A DNA stretch of 64,000 nt from contig CANMJR010000007.1 in assembly GCA_947498025.1 (NCBI GenBank), forward strand, positions 1 to 64,000, read 5' to 3'. The position numbers and the translations under genes were made by a program. Of this stretch, positions 1 to 8,036 are shown in pieces. The DNA is from Helicobacteraceae bacterium (GTDB taxonomy: Bacteria > Campylobacterota > Campylobacteria > Campylobacterales > Sulfurimonadaceae). Each line of letters begins with the position of its first letter. Within the stretch, counting starts at the first letter, position 1. The notes under the pieces are model-generated. The model ran no database searches and was not told the origin of the DNA. It saw nothing but the letters and a program-made list of their open reading frames with translations.

Positions 1-2
1 TT

Positions 3-536
3 CAAAGCCTAAAGCAAAATACACAAGAAGTTCATACGCACTCAAAAGCTATGGAAGAATTGTCTCAAAGCTCAAACAGTAAAATGGATATATTTCAAGA
101 GAGAATGAATAAATTATCGTCAAATACAGAGATAATTGCTACAGAGAATAAAGATATCACTTATGCAATTTTTATGGTTTTAAGTAAACTCGACCACCTG
201 CTTTTTAAAGCAAATGGATATAAAACTGTATTCAGCGGGGAAATCACCGGCTCTTTCGCATCAGACACAGAGTGCAGACTCGGAAAATGGTATTTTGAAG
301 GTACAGGAAAAGAGAAGTTTGGAAAGTGTGCAAGTTTTTCCAAAATGGTTGAACCGCATAAAGAGGTACATGATAGCATCAAGAAAGCTGTCGAGTGCGT
401 AAAAAATGGTACATGCACAATAGAATTTAAAAATGTTATGACCTACTTCAACGCCGCAGAGAACGGCAGCAAAAAAGTTGTAGAACTTTTAGGTACCATC
501 CTAGAAGAAGAGAAAAGATATAGACATAATCATTAA
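3..536 (+). CDS. Methyl-accepting chemotaxis protein, C-terminal part with CZB domain (partial)
   Basis: The frame is open from base 3, so the gene begins left of the window. The visible ~177 residues hold the tail of a signalling helix followed by a chemoreceptor zinc-binding (CZB) domain. The CZB signature is present: a DH in 'KLDHLLFK', a cysteine in 'CRLGKWYF', and two histidines in 'PHKEVH', giving the 3His/1Cys zinc site known for the family. CZB domains follow MCP or diguanylate-cyclase modules and have been linked to zinc or hypochlorous acid sensing. Being at the end of an MCP-like helix makes a cytoplasmic chemoreceptor likely, but the methylation and hairpin regions are not in view. 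It ends at a terminator shared with the converging minus-strand gene. Confidence 0.85.
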   Translation, partial: QSLKQNTQEVHTHSKAMEELSQSSNSKMDIFQERMNKLSSNTEIIATENKDITYAIFMVLSKLDHLLFKANGYKTVFSGEITGSFASDTECRLGKWYFEGTGKEKFGKCASFSKMVEPHKEVHDSIKKAVECVKNGTCTIEFKNVMTYFNAAENGSKKVVELLGTILEEEKRYRHNH

Positions 537-538
537 CA

Positions 539-561
539 ACTAAACTCCTCTGGAGTTTAGT
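539..561. terminator. Bidirectional terminator hairpin
   Basis: A perfect 10-bp stem (ACTAAACTCC / GGAGTTTAGT) with a 3-base loop lies between two convergent genes. It is followed by CCTTTT on the plus strand. It overlaps the last bases of the minus-strand gene, so one hairpin probably ends both transcripts. Confidence 0.75.
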
Positions 562-956
562 CCTTTTATCAGAGCATCGCCAATTTCAGTTGTATAATCG
601 GGATTTAGTTTTCTTAGCTCTTTCTCAAAATTTATAATTAAATCTTTGTTTGTATTTGGATGAAGACAGATACTGAAAATTATCTTCAAGTAAGTATCAA
701 AATTATAATAAGTTTTAGCTCCTCCTTTGCCATCAATCACTCCGTAATATTTTATAACTGAATCAAGAGCCTCTTTGAGCCCTTTAGAGGTTGTTTTTTC
801 ATCTTCTATAATTGCTTTTAAAGATTGTAAATCTAGTTCCGGCTCTTCTTTATTAATCTGCACCCTCTTGCTCCTAAATGACACAAGTAAAAAAATCAAC
901 AAACCCAAAAGAACCGATAGACCAAAACCTACCTCTAAAAGAAAAACAATATTCAC
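540..956 (-). CDS. Hypothetical single-pass membrane protein
   Basis: A 138-residue protein that I do not recognise. Residues ~4-27 form one hydrophobic segment (MNIVFLLEVGFG...), followed by a basic stretch (FRSKRVQ), so the remaining ~110 residues are probably cytoplasmic. The soluble part is mostly helical with a central 'KYYGVIDGKGGAKTYYNFDTYL' region of which only the YYG and GKGGAK elements stand out. The start is GTG, supported by AGGAAAAG a few bases upstream. It lies 9 bp downstream of the haem-containing chemoreceptor on the same strand, so the two are probably co-transcribed; a role in the same signalling route is only guilt by association. Confidence 0.6.
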   Translation of the reverse strand: MNIVFLLEVGFGLSVLLGLLIFLLVSFRSKRVQINKEEPELDLQSLKAIIEDEKTTSKGLKEALDSVIKYYGVIDGKGGAKTYYNFDTYLKIIFSICLHPNTNKDLIINFEKELRKLNPDYTTEIGDALIKGLNSRGV

Positions 957-965
957 TAACTTTTC

Positions 966-2579
966 CTATACATTGAACCTATCAATTTTTTCACTCAAAA
1001 TTTGGGCATCTTTACTAAGAGAATTTGCCAAATCCATCAACTCATCAATAGTTTTAGAACTGCCCTCAACCACACACTGAACATCAGAGGTGCTTTCATT
1101 AATATCCTCTATATCCAAACAGATTTTAGAGTTTTTTTCTAGTAATATATTTGTATATTCTTTTGTAGTCTGAAGCTTTTTAGCAGCCTCTGTAATGAGC
1201 AAGTTAACTTCATCGCTCTGCTCATTTAGCTCATTTAATGAGTTAGATTGCTCTTTGATACTATCAACTGCCTCAATTGCAGTTTGTGAAAGTACCTTAA
1301 ATGTTGCATCACTCTCCGTCAGAGATTTTTGAGTTCTCTCTGCTAATTTACGCACTTCATCGGCAACAACAGCAAATCCTCGCCCATGCTCTCCGGCACG
1401 AGCCGCTTCAATTGCTGCATTTAAAGCCAACAGGTTTGTTTGCTGTGCAATATCAGATATGATTGCCAAAATTTGTTGCACATCCCCAATTGTTTGATGA
1501 AGATGACCAATACGCTCTACGGTTTCTTCTCCTCTATCAACATTTTTCTTAATGTCTGAAATCATAAATTTAATTTTATCTTGTGCATCACTCAGCGAAC
1601 TATCGGCTTCACCTATTCTCTTGACAGATTCATTATTTATTTCATTGGACTCTTTCATTATATTTTCTATTTTTGCAGAATTGTTCATCATGTTACGCAG
1701 GAGGTCGCACCCTTTAGATATCTCATTTTTTTGTGAAACCGTCATTTTATTTAGACGGTGTGCAGCATCTTTATTTGTTTCTACTGCATGTTTTGTGTCA
1801 CGAATAAAACTTGCCGAGTCTTCTATAAACTCATTTATATATTTTGCTATAAGACCAATCTCATCGTTAAATTTGATTGTAAGTCGCTTTGAAAAATCCC
1901 CTTTCATTGAGGAGAGTTCACTTACCATCTTTTCAACCTGAAAGCCAATGAGTACTTTCATACCAAAATATACAACAAGTTGAATGATAATCTGAAGAAT
2001 AATTACTCCAATCCACATAAAAAGTGCTTGATTCTCTATCTTTTTTAGCTCCGGCAGTATATCAATATAAACGGTAGCCCCTCCAAGAACCGTTCCCTCC
2101 GGAACATTATGACATGTAAGACAATTTGTCCCTTTATAGTCAGAGCTTGCGATGAATGGCAGGGTTACTCTTAGGGTTTTATCATCGTCAATCTTTGTTA
2201 CCAATGCTTTTGTTTCAACACTCTTTTTATCAAGCGCATCTCGTAAGTGTTCAATCTCTAAACCTTCTCCATAATCTTGTTGCAGGTGATTTGTTCTAAA
2301 GGCATAAAAACCTTTTACCTCGTCTGTTGAAGCGGTTTTTTCATAAAAAAGTTTTCTATTTTCTACATCGGATATAGCACCTGTAAGCATCATCATGTTT
2401 AATCCATTTATGGTACTTTGAGCTATCGCAACCCCTTTTCCCTCAATAATTTGTATAACATTGGCACGATTCTTATCTTGAAGCCAAAAGATAATACTAC
2501 TAAGCATAACAGATAAGATAACAAAGATAGCAATTTGCAGTTTTGTACTTATACTAAGATTTTGAAAATATTTTTGCAT
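966..2579 (-). CDS. Methyl-accepting chemotaxis protein with c-type haem sensor domain
   Basis: A transmembrane chemoreceptor of 537 residues. TM1 is at ~14-33, a periplasmic domain spans ~34-184, TM2 ~185-210, then a HAMP-like linker and the cytoplasmic signalling domain with the canonical tip near '[20 protein letters not shown]'. The periplasmic domain contains CLTCH (residues ~153-157), a CxxCH c-type haem attachment site, followed by 'VPEGTVLGG'. This matches the haem-binding PAS-like sensor domains known from Geobacter chemoreceptors, which sense redox state or gaseous ligands; here that role is inferred. The chosen ATG (MQKYF) has GGAAG 6 bases upstream; a longer reading from base 2627 adds 16 residues without a better ribosome site. 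A small membrane protein gene follows at 9 bp. Confidence 0.9.
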   Translation of the reverse strand: MQKYFQNLSISTKLQIAIFVILSVMLSSIIFWLQDKNRANVIQIIEGKGVAIAQSTINGLNMMMLTGAISDVENRKLFYEKTASTDEVKGFYAFRTNHLQQDYGEGLEIEHLRDALDKKSVETKALVTKIDDDKTLRVTLPFIASSDYKGTNCLTCHNVPEGTVLGGATVYIDILPELKKIENQALFMWIGVIILQIIIQLVVYFGMKVLIGFQVEKMVSELSSMKGDFSKRLTIKFNDEIGLIAKYINEFIEDSASFIRDTKHAVETNKDAAHRLNKMTVSQKNEISKGCDLLRNMMNNSAKIENIMKESNEINNESVKRIGEADSSLSDAQDKIKFMISDIKKNVDRGEETVERIGHLHQTIGDVQQILAIISDIAQQTNLLALNAAIEAARAGEHGRGFAVVADEVRKLAERTQKSLTESDATFKVLSQTAIEAVDSIKEQSNSLNELNEQSDEVNLLITEAAKKLQTTKEYTNILLEKNSKICLDIEDINESTSDVQCVVEGSSKTIDELMDLANSLSKDAQILSEKIDRFNV

Positions 2580-2865
2580 CGTCACTTCCATACTATAATT
2601 TTTTTCAAATAAGCGTTGATTATACACTAAAATGTAAAAAACCTGCGTCGTATAATTGCATAAATTATAACAACTGTTACAAAATAGCGTTGTTTAAGAG
2701 AGTTTAACTAAAAGTATATTCACTGCTTTTGTTCTGTATATCGTCAATTTAATTAGTAAGTACATGCATAGTTATATAAAGGTTAGAATAAAATCATTAC
2801 ACAACTAATAAAATTTTTTAATGTGATTATCACCATAATAGATGTACAATTTGCCTACTAAAAAA

Positions 2866-2936
2866 AACGTGCCAAACTTGTTGTGAAGCAAGGACGGAAA
2901 GCTATGGGTCTTTGATAAGAGATCGCCAGGTTGCAA
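2866..2936 (+). promoter_or_regulatory. Cyclic-di-GMP-I (GEMM) riboswitch
   Basis: The stretch has the GEMM-I core in order: GCCAAAC at 2871, a short P1b helix (CTTG/CAAG around a loop), the conserved GGACGGAAAGC at 2891-2901, a second helix (GGTCT/AGATC), and the closing GCCAGGTTGC at ~2924-2933. The GGAC-G-AAAGC and GCC-GGTTGC blocks contain the c-di-GMP-contacting positions of the family. The outer P1 helix looks short (TGC/GCA). No clear intrinsic terminator follows before the start codon at 3007, so translational control or a competing pairing of GCAA with the TTGC near 2953 is possible. It sits on the sense strand of the downstream lipoprotein gene. Confidence 0.85.
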
Positions 2937-3006
2937 TATTCTTCTAATTTGTTGCCTCCCTAGATTATTTATCTGTATAAAACCCATTAAATTAAAAGGA
3001 TTTATC

Positions 3007-4053
3007 ATGAAAAAACAAAAATTTATCTACGCATTATCGGTAATTGCCGCACTATCGTTTTATGGTTGTGGTTCTGGAACTAGCACAAATACCAGTGCAG
3101 TAACAGATGCTTCTGCAGCCGTAGGAGCTGCAATTTCTACAGTTCAAGAATACGGTGTAATCGTTGAAAGAGGTGCTGTGTATGATTCTAATGTTACAGA
3201 TGCAAATGGCAGTGTTGCAGTACAGGTAAGTGACACAAATAATACATATATATTCGCGAATGAGCCTGTTTTCCCTGTTACAGCTGTAGGTGGCTGGATT
3301 GATGTTGACGGTGATGGGAATTTAACGGCTGCGGATGTTGCTCTTGACATCAATCTTACATCTTACAGTAACGTAATTACTCCTACTACTACATATATCG
3401 CTGATGAAAATGAAACAATTCGTGAGCAAAAATTATTTGCGCTGGCACAGGAAACAAATACAACAATTGAAGAGTTGCTAAAAGCCCCGTCTGAAGCAAC
3501 AAAGAGGTCAATTATCGTTCTTAATGCTGTTTATGAGAAACTGGTTGAAAGAGACAATGAACACTCGAATGCACCTATTGCAATCGAGGCGATTTTAAAA
3601 AGATTTACAGAAATTGAGAATAACAGCAATTTAGATGAGAATGCTACATCTTTAGAGATAGCGCTTGCTGTTGAAGAGCAAACAATGTTTAATCTTGTAG
3701 CACAAGGTTTATTACAAACATTAAACTTTGATGAAATAGAAGAAATTAAAGCTAAAAAGCCTTCAAAACAGAATAAAGATGACGAAACCTCCGATTCAGG
3801 GGCAGCCCATGGCAAACCTTCTGTTGCACCAACAACTGATGCAGTTTCATCTGACTTAGTAGCAATTGATGCTGTAACTTCCGCTTCAGTAACAACTGAG
3901 GATGAAATTTCCGTTTCTGAAACAATTGATGCTGTAACTTCCGCTTCAGAAACAACCGAGGATGAAATTTCCGTTTCTGAAATAATTGATGCTGTAACTT
4001 CCGCTTCAGAAACAACTGAGGATGAAGTTTCCAATCCGCTACCTGCAGTATAG
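3007..4053 (+). CDS. Secreted lipoprotein with C-terminal 20-residue repeats, downstream of a c-di-GMP riboswitch
   Basis: A 348-residue protein with a lipoprotein signal peptide (lipobox ...SFYGC, Cys ~21). After a Ser/Thr/Ala-rich linker comes a beta-rich region with a calcium-loop-like 'DVDGDGNLTAADV' (~98-110, EF-hand/dockerin style) and 'NVITPTTTYIAD', which resembles the module seen in the lipoproteins at 30 and 40 kb. A helical region (~140-250) follows. The C-terminus is an acidic, Thr/Ser-rich tail of ~2.8 copies of a 20-residue unit starting IDAVTSAS. AAAAGGA precedes the ATG. The riboswitch upstream suggests expression follows cellular c-di-GMP, as for biofilm or surface proteins. 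Function is not known. Confidence 0.8.
   Translation: MKKQKFIYALSVIAALSFYGCGSGTSTNTSAVTDASAAVGAAISTVQEYGVIVERGAVYDSNVTDANGSVAVQVSDTNNTYIFANEPVFPVTAVGGWIDVDGDGNLTAADVALDINLTSYSNVITPTTTYIADENETIREQKLFALAQETNTTIEELLKAPSEATKRSIIVLNAVYEKLVERDNEHSNAPIAIEAILKRFTEIENNSNLDENATSLEIALAVEEQTMFNLVAQGLLQTLNFDEIEEIKAKKPSKQNKDDETSDSGAAHGKPSVAPTTDAVSSDLVAIDAVTSASVTTEDEISVSETIDAVTSASETTEDEISVSEIIDAVTSASETTEDEVSNPLPAV
3865..4032 (+). repeat. 60-bp in-frame tandem repeat, ~2.8 copies
   Basis: Units begin at 3865, 3925 and 3985, each starting attgatgctgtaacttccgc. They differ by only a few bases (for example gta/gaa at one codon, acaact/acaacc). The third unit is cut short at ~4032. The near-identity suggests recent expansion or slippage; unit number may vary between strains. 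Confidence 0.9.
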
Positions 4054-4061
4054 TAGATAAG

Positions 4062-4093
4062 GAGCCTGCCAAATTCTCATATTTGGCAAGCTC
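4062..4093 (+). terminator. Probable terminator after the lipoprotein gene
   Basis: Inverted repeat GAGC..TGCCAAAT / ATTTGGCA..GCTC with one mismatch and a 6-base loop, 8 bases after the stop codon. A classical T-run is missing (ATAAACC follows), so efficiency is uncertain. The remaining ~220 bp to the next gene are AT-rich and presumably hold the promoter for the TonB-receptor cluster; I could not place it firmly. Confidence 0.55.
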
Positions 4094-4313
4094 ATAAACC
4101 CCCTATCAGACTGATTCTACATTCTAAGAAATTTTTTGGAGTATATTTCTCATCTATTATAATCACGGTAATTTAAGTTTAAATATTTAATAAGACTGTC
4201 TTCCAACTACTGTTTCATAAATATAATTTATACATAAGACTTAACACAAAATTAACACTTTATTATTATACTCCATTTATAAATATTAAAATATACTTAA
4301 GTGGAGCATGTAA

Positions 4314-6506
4314 ATGAGAAAAATTGTATATCTTTCAGTAATCTGTGCGCTAGCCATGAATGCTGCAGCATCAGATCTAGGAACGATACAGGTTGAGTCT
4401 TCTACAATTGATAGCAAATTTGACACAAAAAAGGCAGAGGTGTCAAGTGTTAGTGCAATCAGCGGTGAGAATGTGGATGAAGCACATGTTGAGAATATTC
4501 AGCAAATTCTGCAATCAATTCCCGGTGTTACAACAGAAGTTAAAAGCGGCGACACTCTAAAAATCCACCTAAGAGGTGTAGAAAATCAGATGTATATGGG
4601 AGAAAAACCCGGAGTAGCCATTGTAATTGACGGTGTGCCTGTATTTGAAAGAACAGGTGCCGTAAACATAGACCTAGACAACATAGAGAGCATCAAAGTT
4701 ATAAAAGGCGGTGCTTCTTATCTATTTGGCGATGATGCACTCTCCGGTGCCGTAATCATAACGACAAAAAGAGGCGCAAAGTATAACAACAATTTTGGTG
4801 CTGTTGAATTTGGAAGCTTTGGTTATCAAAAATTGTTAGCAAGAAGCGGATATGCAAATGAGAATTTAAACTTCCATCTACAAGCAAGCCAGAAGAAATC
4901 TGACGGATATTGGGAAGATTCAGCCTATGACGCAAAGTACTTAAACGGTAAACTGCAATACTACATCGATAATACATCAGATCTTACTTTTGGATTTGAA
5001 CATTCAAATAGAATTAAAGATACGCATGGAACTGTAGGCGGTGAAACTTCGGCAAGAACAAATCCTAAGTCTATTTATAGTGGAAATCAAGGTGACAGAG
5101 ATTATACAAGAGCGTATGATGTTGAACTCTTAAAACTATTTCTTACCTACTCTAAAGACTTTAGCAACAACTCAAACCTACTTGTAAATGGATATATTTA
5201 TACAGATAATACTCTATTTATGTCGGCACCGCTAACCAAAAACGGCAGCGGAGCAACAGACTCTTCTCTTGATGATAATGATTACACTTATGACAATGAT
5301 TATGCACAGATACAAAGAGGGGTAAAGAGTGAATATAGAACCTCATCTGAAAAATTCGCAACACTTTTAGGTCTAGACTTAAGAGCAAATAAGTATGAAA
5401 ACAAATCGATATACAGAGCAAATCAAGCACTCATAATATATGGTGGCCGTACTCCTTCTATAACTCCTGATTACTATTTGGCAGGCGACCCAAAAAGTGA
5501 CGACAAAACAGACGAAAATGTTTATGCCCTTTATGGAGAGTACAAGCAAGAGATAGTAAAAGATTTAAGTGCAACCGCAAACCTTAGATACGATTTAATC
5601 AAGCTTAACTATAATGATTACCTAAATAATAGTTTTAAAGAGGATTTCAAAGTCTATTCATACAGAGTAGGTACGAACTATAACATGAGCAGTGACGCTC
5701 AGGTTTTTGCAAACTTCTCAACCGGTTTTAGAGCGCCTACCGTTGCTCAGCTTTATGCGGGAAGTGCAAGCAGTTGGGGATATACTCAAAACAATCCTGA
5801 CTTAGAACCTGAAAAATCTTACAACTATGAGATAGGAGTAAGAACCAAAATAAATAAAATCGATTATGAAGCTGCAATATTTCAGATTGATAGAGAAAAT
5901 TTTATTATGAAAACATCAGGAAATTACGGTTCTGCAAATACTACAAATACTGACATGTGGGATAATGTCGGAGGAGCTAAACATAGAGGTCTAGAGCTCT
6001 CGGCTAAGGGCAAAGTTGTGGATGAGCTATCATTTGGCTTGGCATATACTTATCTTGACGCATATTATACAAACTATGATAACTTCGGTATTGATTTAGA
6101 CGGAAATACAAGAACTTCTAATTTGACATTTTTTGACGCAACAAAAAATGACATTCCTAGAACACCAAAACATCAGGCAAATCTTATTTTAGATTATCTG
6201 CCAATGAAAGCTCTCAAGTTAACAACAGAGATAAATGCAAAATCAGACTATTATGCGGATGATTTAAACCAAATAAAAATACCGGGTCATACAACATTAA
6301 ACCTGCTTGCAAATTACAGCCATAAAATAGACGGTTATGCGTATAGTTTTTTTGCCAGAATAGACAATGTTTTTGATAAATTTTACTATGGCACGGCAAG
6401 ATCAAGCGGTGACAGAAATGAAGACGGTGTGTTTAATGCAGAGGATTTATCAATTACCGTAAGTCCGGGTAGAGTATATACGGCTGGACTATCAGTTAAA
6501 TTTTAG
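4314..6506 (+). CDS. TonB-dependent outer-membrane receptor
   Basis: A 730-residue receptor. A signal peptide (~1-19) is followed by a plug domain with classic landmarks: 'IQQILQSIPGV', 'LRGVENQ', 'VIDGVPVFERTGAVNIDL', and 'ESIKVIKGGASYLFGDDALSG'. The 22-strand barrel follows and ends in the aromatic C-terminus SVKF. An aspartate-rich loop (SGDRNEDGVFNAEDL) near the end could bind a cation. Such receptors import metal chelates, haem or cobalamin using TonB energy. This one heads a same-strand series with exbB, exbD, iron-sulfur proteins and tonB, so its substrate is probably handled by that redox chain. The sequence does not let me name the ligand. Confidence 0.92.
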   Translation: MRKIVYLSVICALAMNAAASDLGTIQVESSTIDSKFDTKKAEVSSVSAISGENVDEAHVENIQQILQSIPGVTTEVKSGDTLKIHLRGVENQMYMGEKPGVAIVIDGVPVFERTGAVNIDLDNIESIKVIKGGASYLFGDDALSGAVIITTKRGAKYNNNFGAVEFGSFGYQKLLARSGYANENLNFHLQASQKKSDGYWEDSAYDAKYLNGKLQYYIDNTSDLTFGFEHSNRIKDTHGTVGGETSARTNPKSIYSGNQGDRDYTRAYDVELLKLFLTYSKDFSNNSNLLVNGYIYTDNTLFMSAPLTKNGSGATDSSLDDNDYTYDNDYAQIQRGVKSEYRTSSEKFATLLGLDLRANKYENKSIYRANQALIIYGGRTPSITPDYYLAGDPKSDDKTDENVYALYGEYKQEIVKDLSATANLRYDLIKLNYNDYLNNSFKEDFKVYSYRVGTNYNMSSDAQVFANFSTGFRAPTVAQLYAGSASSWGYTQNNPDLEPEKSYNYEIGVRTKINKIDYEAAIFQIDRENFIMKTSGNYGSANTTNTDMWDNVGGAKHRGLELSAKGKVVDELSFGLAYTYLDAYYTNYDNFGIDLDGNTRTSNLTFFDATKNDIPRTPKHQANLILDYLPMKALKLTTEINAKSDYYADDLNQIKIPGHTTLNLLANYSHKIDGYAYSFFARIDNVFDKFYYGTARSSGDRNEDGVFNAEDLSITVSPGRVYTAGLSVKF

Positions 6507-6515
6507 GACAGATAT

Positions 6516-6959
6516 ATGAACATAGAACTAATAAAAGATATTGTTGATTATGGAATTATCGGACTTTTGGGAGTTATGAGTTTTATTGCTTTTTGGTTTT
6601 GGATTGAGAGACTTCTCTTTTACAAAGAGATAGATGTAAAAAATTTTGAGACAAAAGAGGAGCTTGAAATTGTTCTTACCAATAACATTAACATAATTGC
6701 AACATTTGGTTCTAATGCACCTTATATAGGTCTTCTTGGAACAGTATTTGGAATAATTATCACTTTTTATGCGATGGGTCAAAGCAACTCTTTAGATGCC
6801 AAAATGATTATGACATCCTTGGCTCTTGCACTCAAAGCAACGGCCATGGGTCTTTTAGTAGCCATACCGGCAACTGTATTTTATAACCACTTGGCTAGAA
6901 GAATTGAGGTTGTTCTGGCCCTTTGGGATATCTATCAAAAGAAAAAACATGCAAATTAA
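6516..6959 (+). CDS. exbB: ExbB/TolQ-family proton channel subunit
   Basis: A 147-residue inner-membrane protein of the short ExbB type common in Campylobacterota. Three hydrophobic segments are visible (~13-33, ~65-88, ~100-125). The family core is present: 'SNAPYIGLLGTVFGIIITFYAMG' region and 'LALKATAMGLLVAIPATVFYNHL'. ExbB forms the pentameric proton channel that, with ExbD, energises TonB. It starts 9 bp after the receptor gene and its end overlaps exbD by 11 bp, indicating one operon and a system dedicated to this receptor. Confidence 0.93.
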   Translation: MNIELIKDIVDYGIIGLLGVMSFIAFWFWIERLLFYKEIDVKNFETKEELEIVLTNNINIIATFGSNAPYIGLLGTVFGIIITFYAMGQSNSLDAKMIMTSLALALKATAMGLLVAIPATVFYNHLARRIEVVLALWDIYQKKKHAN

Positions 6960-7329
6960 AAAGTTTGATTCTATAAATGTAGTACCTTTTATAGACATTA
7001 TGCTTGTGCTTCTAGTAATCGTTCTAACGACTGCAACTTTTGTGGCAAATGGAGTAATTCCTGTTGATCTTCCCGAGTCCAAAGTAGCAGCCAAAAATGA
7101 TAATAAAGAAAATCTAACTATCACTATCAAAGAAAACGGTGAAATTTTATTTGACAAAACAGTTGTTGTTATAAAAGATATTGAAAATGAATTATGCAAA
7201 TACAAAACGGATATCCCTATTCATATAAATTGTGACAAAAATGCGAAGTTTGATTATTTCGTTGTTCTCATAGATATCTTAAAACAAAAAAACTTTACAA
7301 ACCTTGGAATAATCACAAAAAAAGATTAG
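6949..7329 (+). CDS. exbD: ExbD/TolR-family protein
   Basis: A 126-residue protein with a single N-terminal membrane segment containing the key aspartate in 'VVPFIDIMLVLLVIVLTTA', then a small periplasmic domain (~45-126) with the ExbD fold pattern (ITIKENGEILFD...). ExbD docks TonB and gates the proton channel. The start MQIKKFD is chosen because it places the conserved N-terminus before the membrane helix; a longer frame from 6904 would add residues that lie inside exbB. Overlaps exbB by 11 bp. The sequence 'KTDIPIHINCDKNAKFDYFVVLIDIL' region is typical of the C-terminal half. Confidence 0.92.
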   Translation: MQIKKFDSINVVPFIDIMLVLLVIVLTTATFVANGVIPVDLPESKVAAKNDNKENLTITIKENGEILFDKTVVVIKDIENELCKYKTDIPIHINCDKNAKFDYFVVLIDILKQKNFTNLGIITKKD

Positions 7330-7346
7330 TCAAAGAGAGGCTATTT

Positions 7347-8018
7347 ATGGAATCTACAGCTTTTTTATCAATTTTCATAATAGGTCTCTCTTACGGAGCA
7401 ACAGCATGTATGTTCTCATGCATGCCGTTTTTAACGCCTCTGCTTGTAAGTAATTCAAACAGCACAAAACAGGCATTGGGGATTATTTTGCCCTTTAGTC
7501 TAGGCAGAATATTGAGCTATACACTCTTGGCAATTGTTGCATATCTAAGCTCGTACTGGGTAAAACAAACGCTTAACGACAACTTTTTATTTGGATTTAT
7601 TCTTGGCATAAGCACTTTTGGCATGGGAGTGTTTTTACTCTACAAAAGCTTTAAGCCCATCTCTTCATGCGGACACACAACACCGTTAATAAAGAAACCT
7701 CAATTAAATAAATTTGGTTTTTTTGCTATCGGTGCAACAATGTCTATAAACCCATGCGCCCCGATAATGGCACTTTTGGCAGTAGCGGCAAATAGCAACA
7801 ATATTTACAACACTCTAGGATTAGGACTCTTTTTCGGACTGGGAGCCGTTATGTTTTCAATCCTAATTTACGGATTTATAGTATCAAAGGTTATTAAGGG
7901 ATTTATGATTCAGTTCTCCTCTTACAGACTTTTTATAGAACGAGCAGCGGCACTTTTGCTTATGATAGTAGGCATGCTTGTACTGAGTGGTACTTTAGTC
8001 CATGATGTTACGCATTAA
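7347..8018 (+). CDS. CcdA/DsbD-like (sulfite-exporter-superfamily) membrane protein
   Basis: A 223-residue protein with about six membrane segments. Two half-repeats each carry cysteine/proline motifs: 'ACMFSCMPFLTPLL' (~24-37) and 'SINPCAPIMALL' (~134-145), as in the DsbD_2/CcdA transmembrane family that passes reducing equivalents across the inner membrane. The family is often annotated 'sulfite exporter TauE/SafE' and occurs next to copper and cytochrome oxidase assembly genes. The extra cysteine in CMFSC differs from classical CcdA. Placed 17 bp after exbD and 18 bp before the polyferredoxin, it could keep a periplasmic site or metal reduced. That role is inference. Confidence 0.75.
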   Translation: MESTAFLSIFIIGLSYGATACMFSCMPFLTPLLVSNSNSTKQALGIILPFSLGRILSYTLLAIVAYLSSYWVKQTLNDNFLFGFILGISTFGMGVFLLYKSFKPISSCGHTTPLIKKPQLNKFGFFAIGATMSINPCAPIMALLAVAANSNNIYNTLGLGLFFGLGAVMFSILIYGFIVSKVIKGFMIQFSSYRLFIERAAALLLMIVGMLVLSGTLVHDVTH

Positions 8019-8036
8019 AATAGAAAAAGGACAAAA

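Noticed and set aside
3531-4072. Long minus-strand frames across the 60-bp repeats
   Set aside because: They are mirror frames of the repetitive lipoprotein tail, with no ribosome site, and repetitive nonsense sequence.
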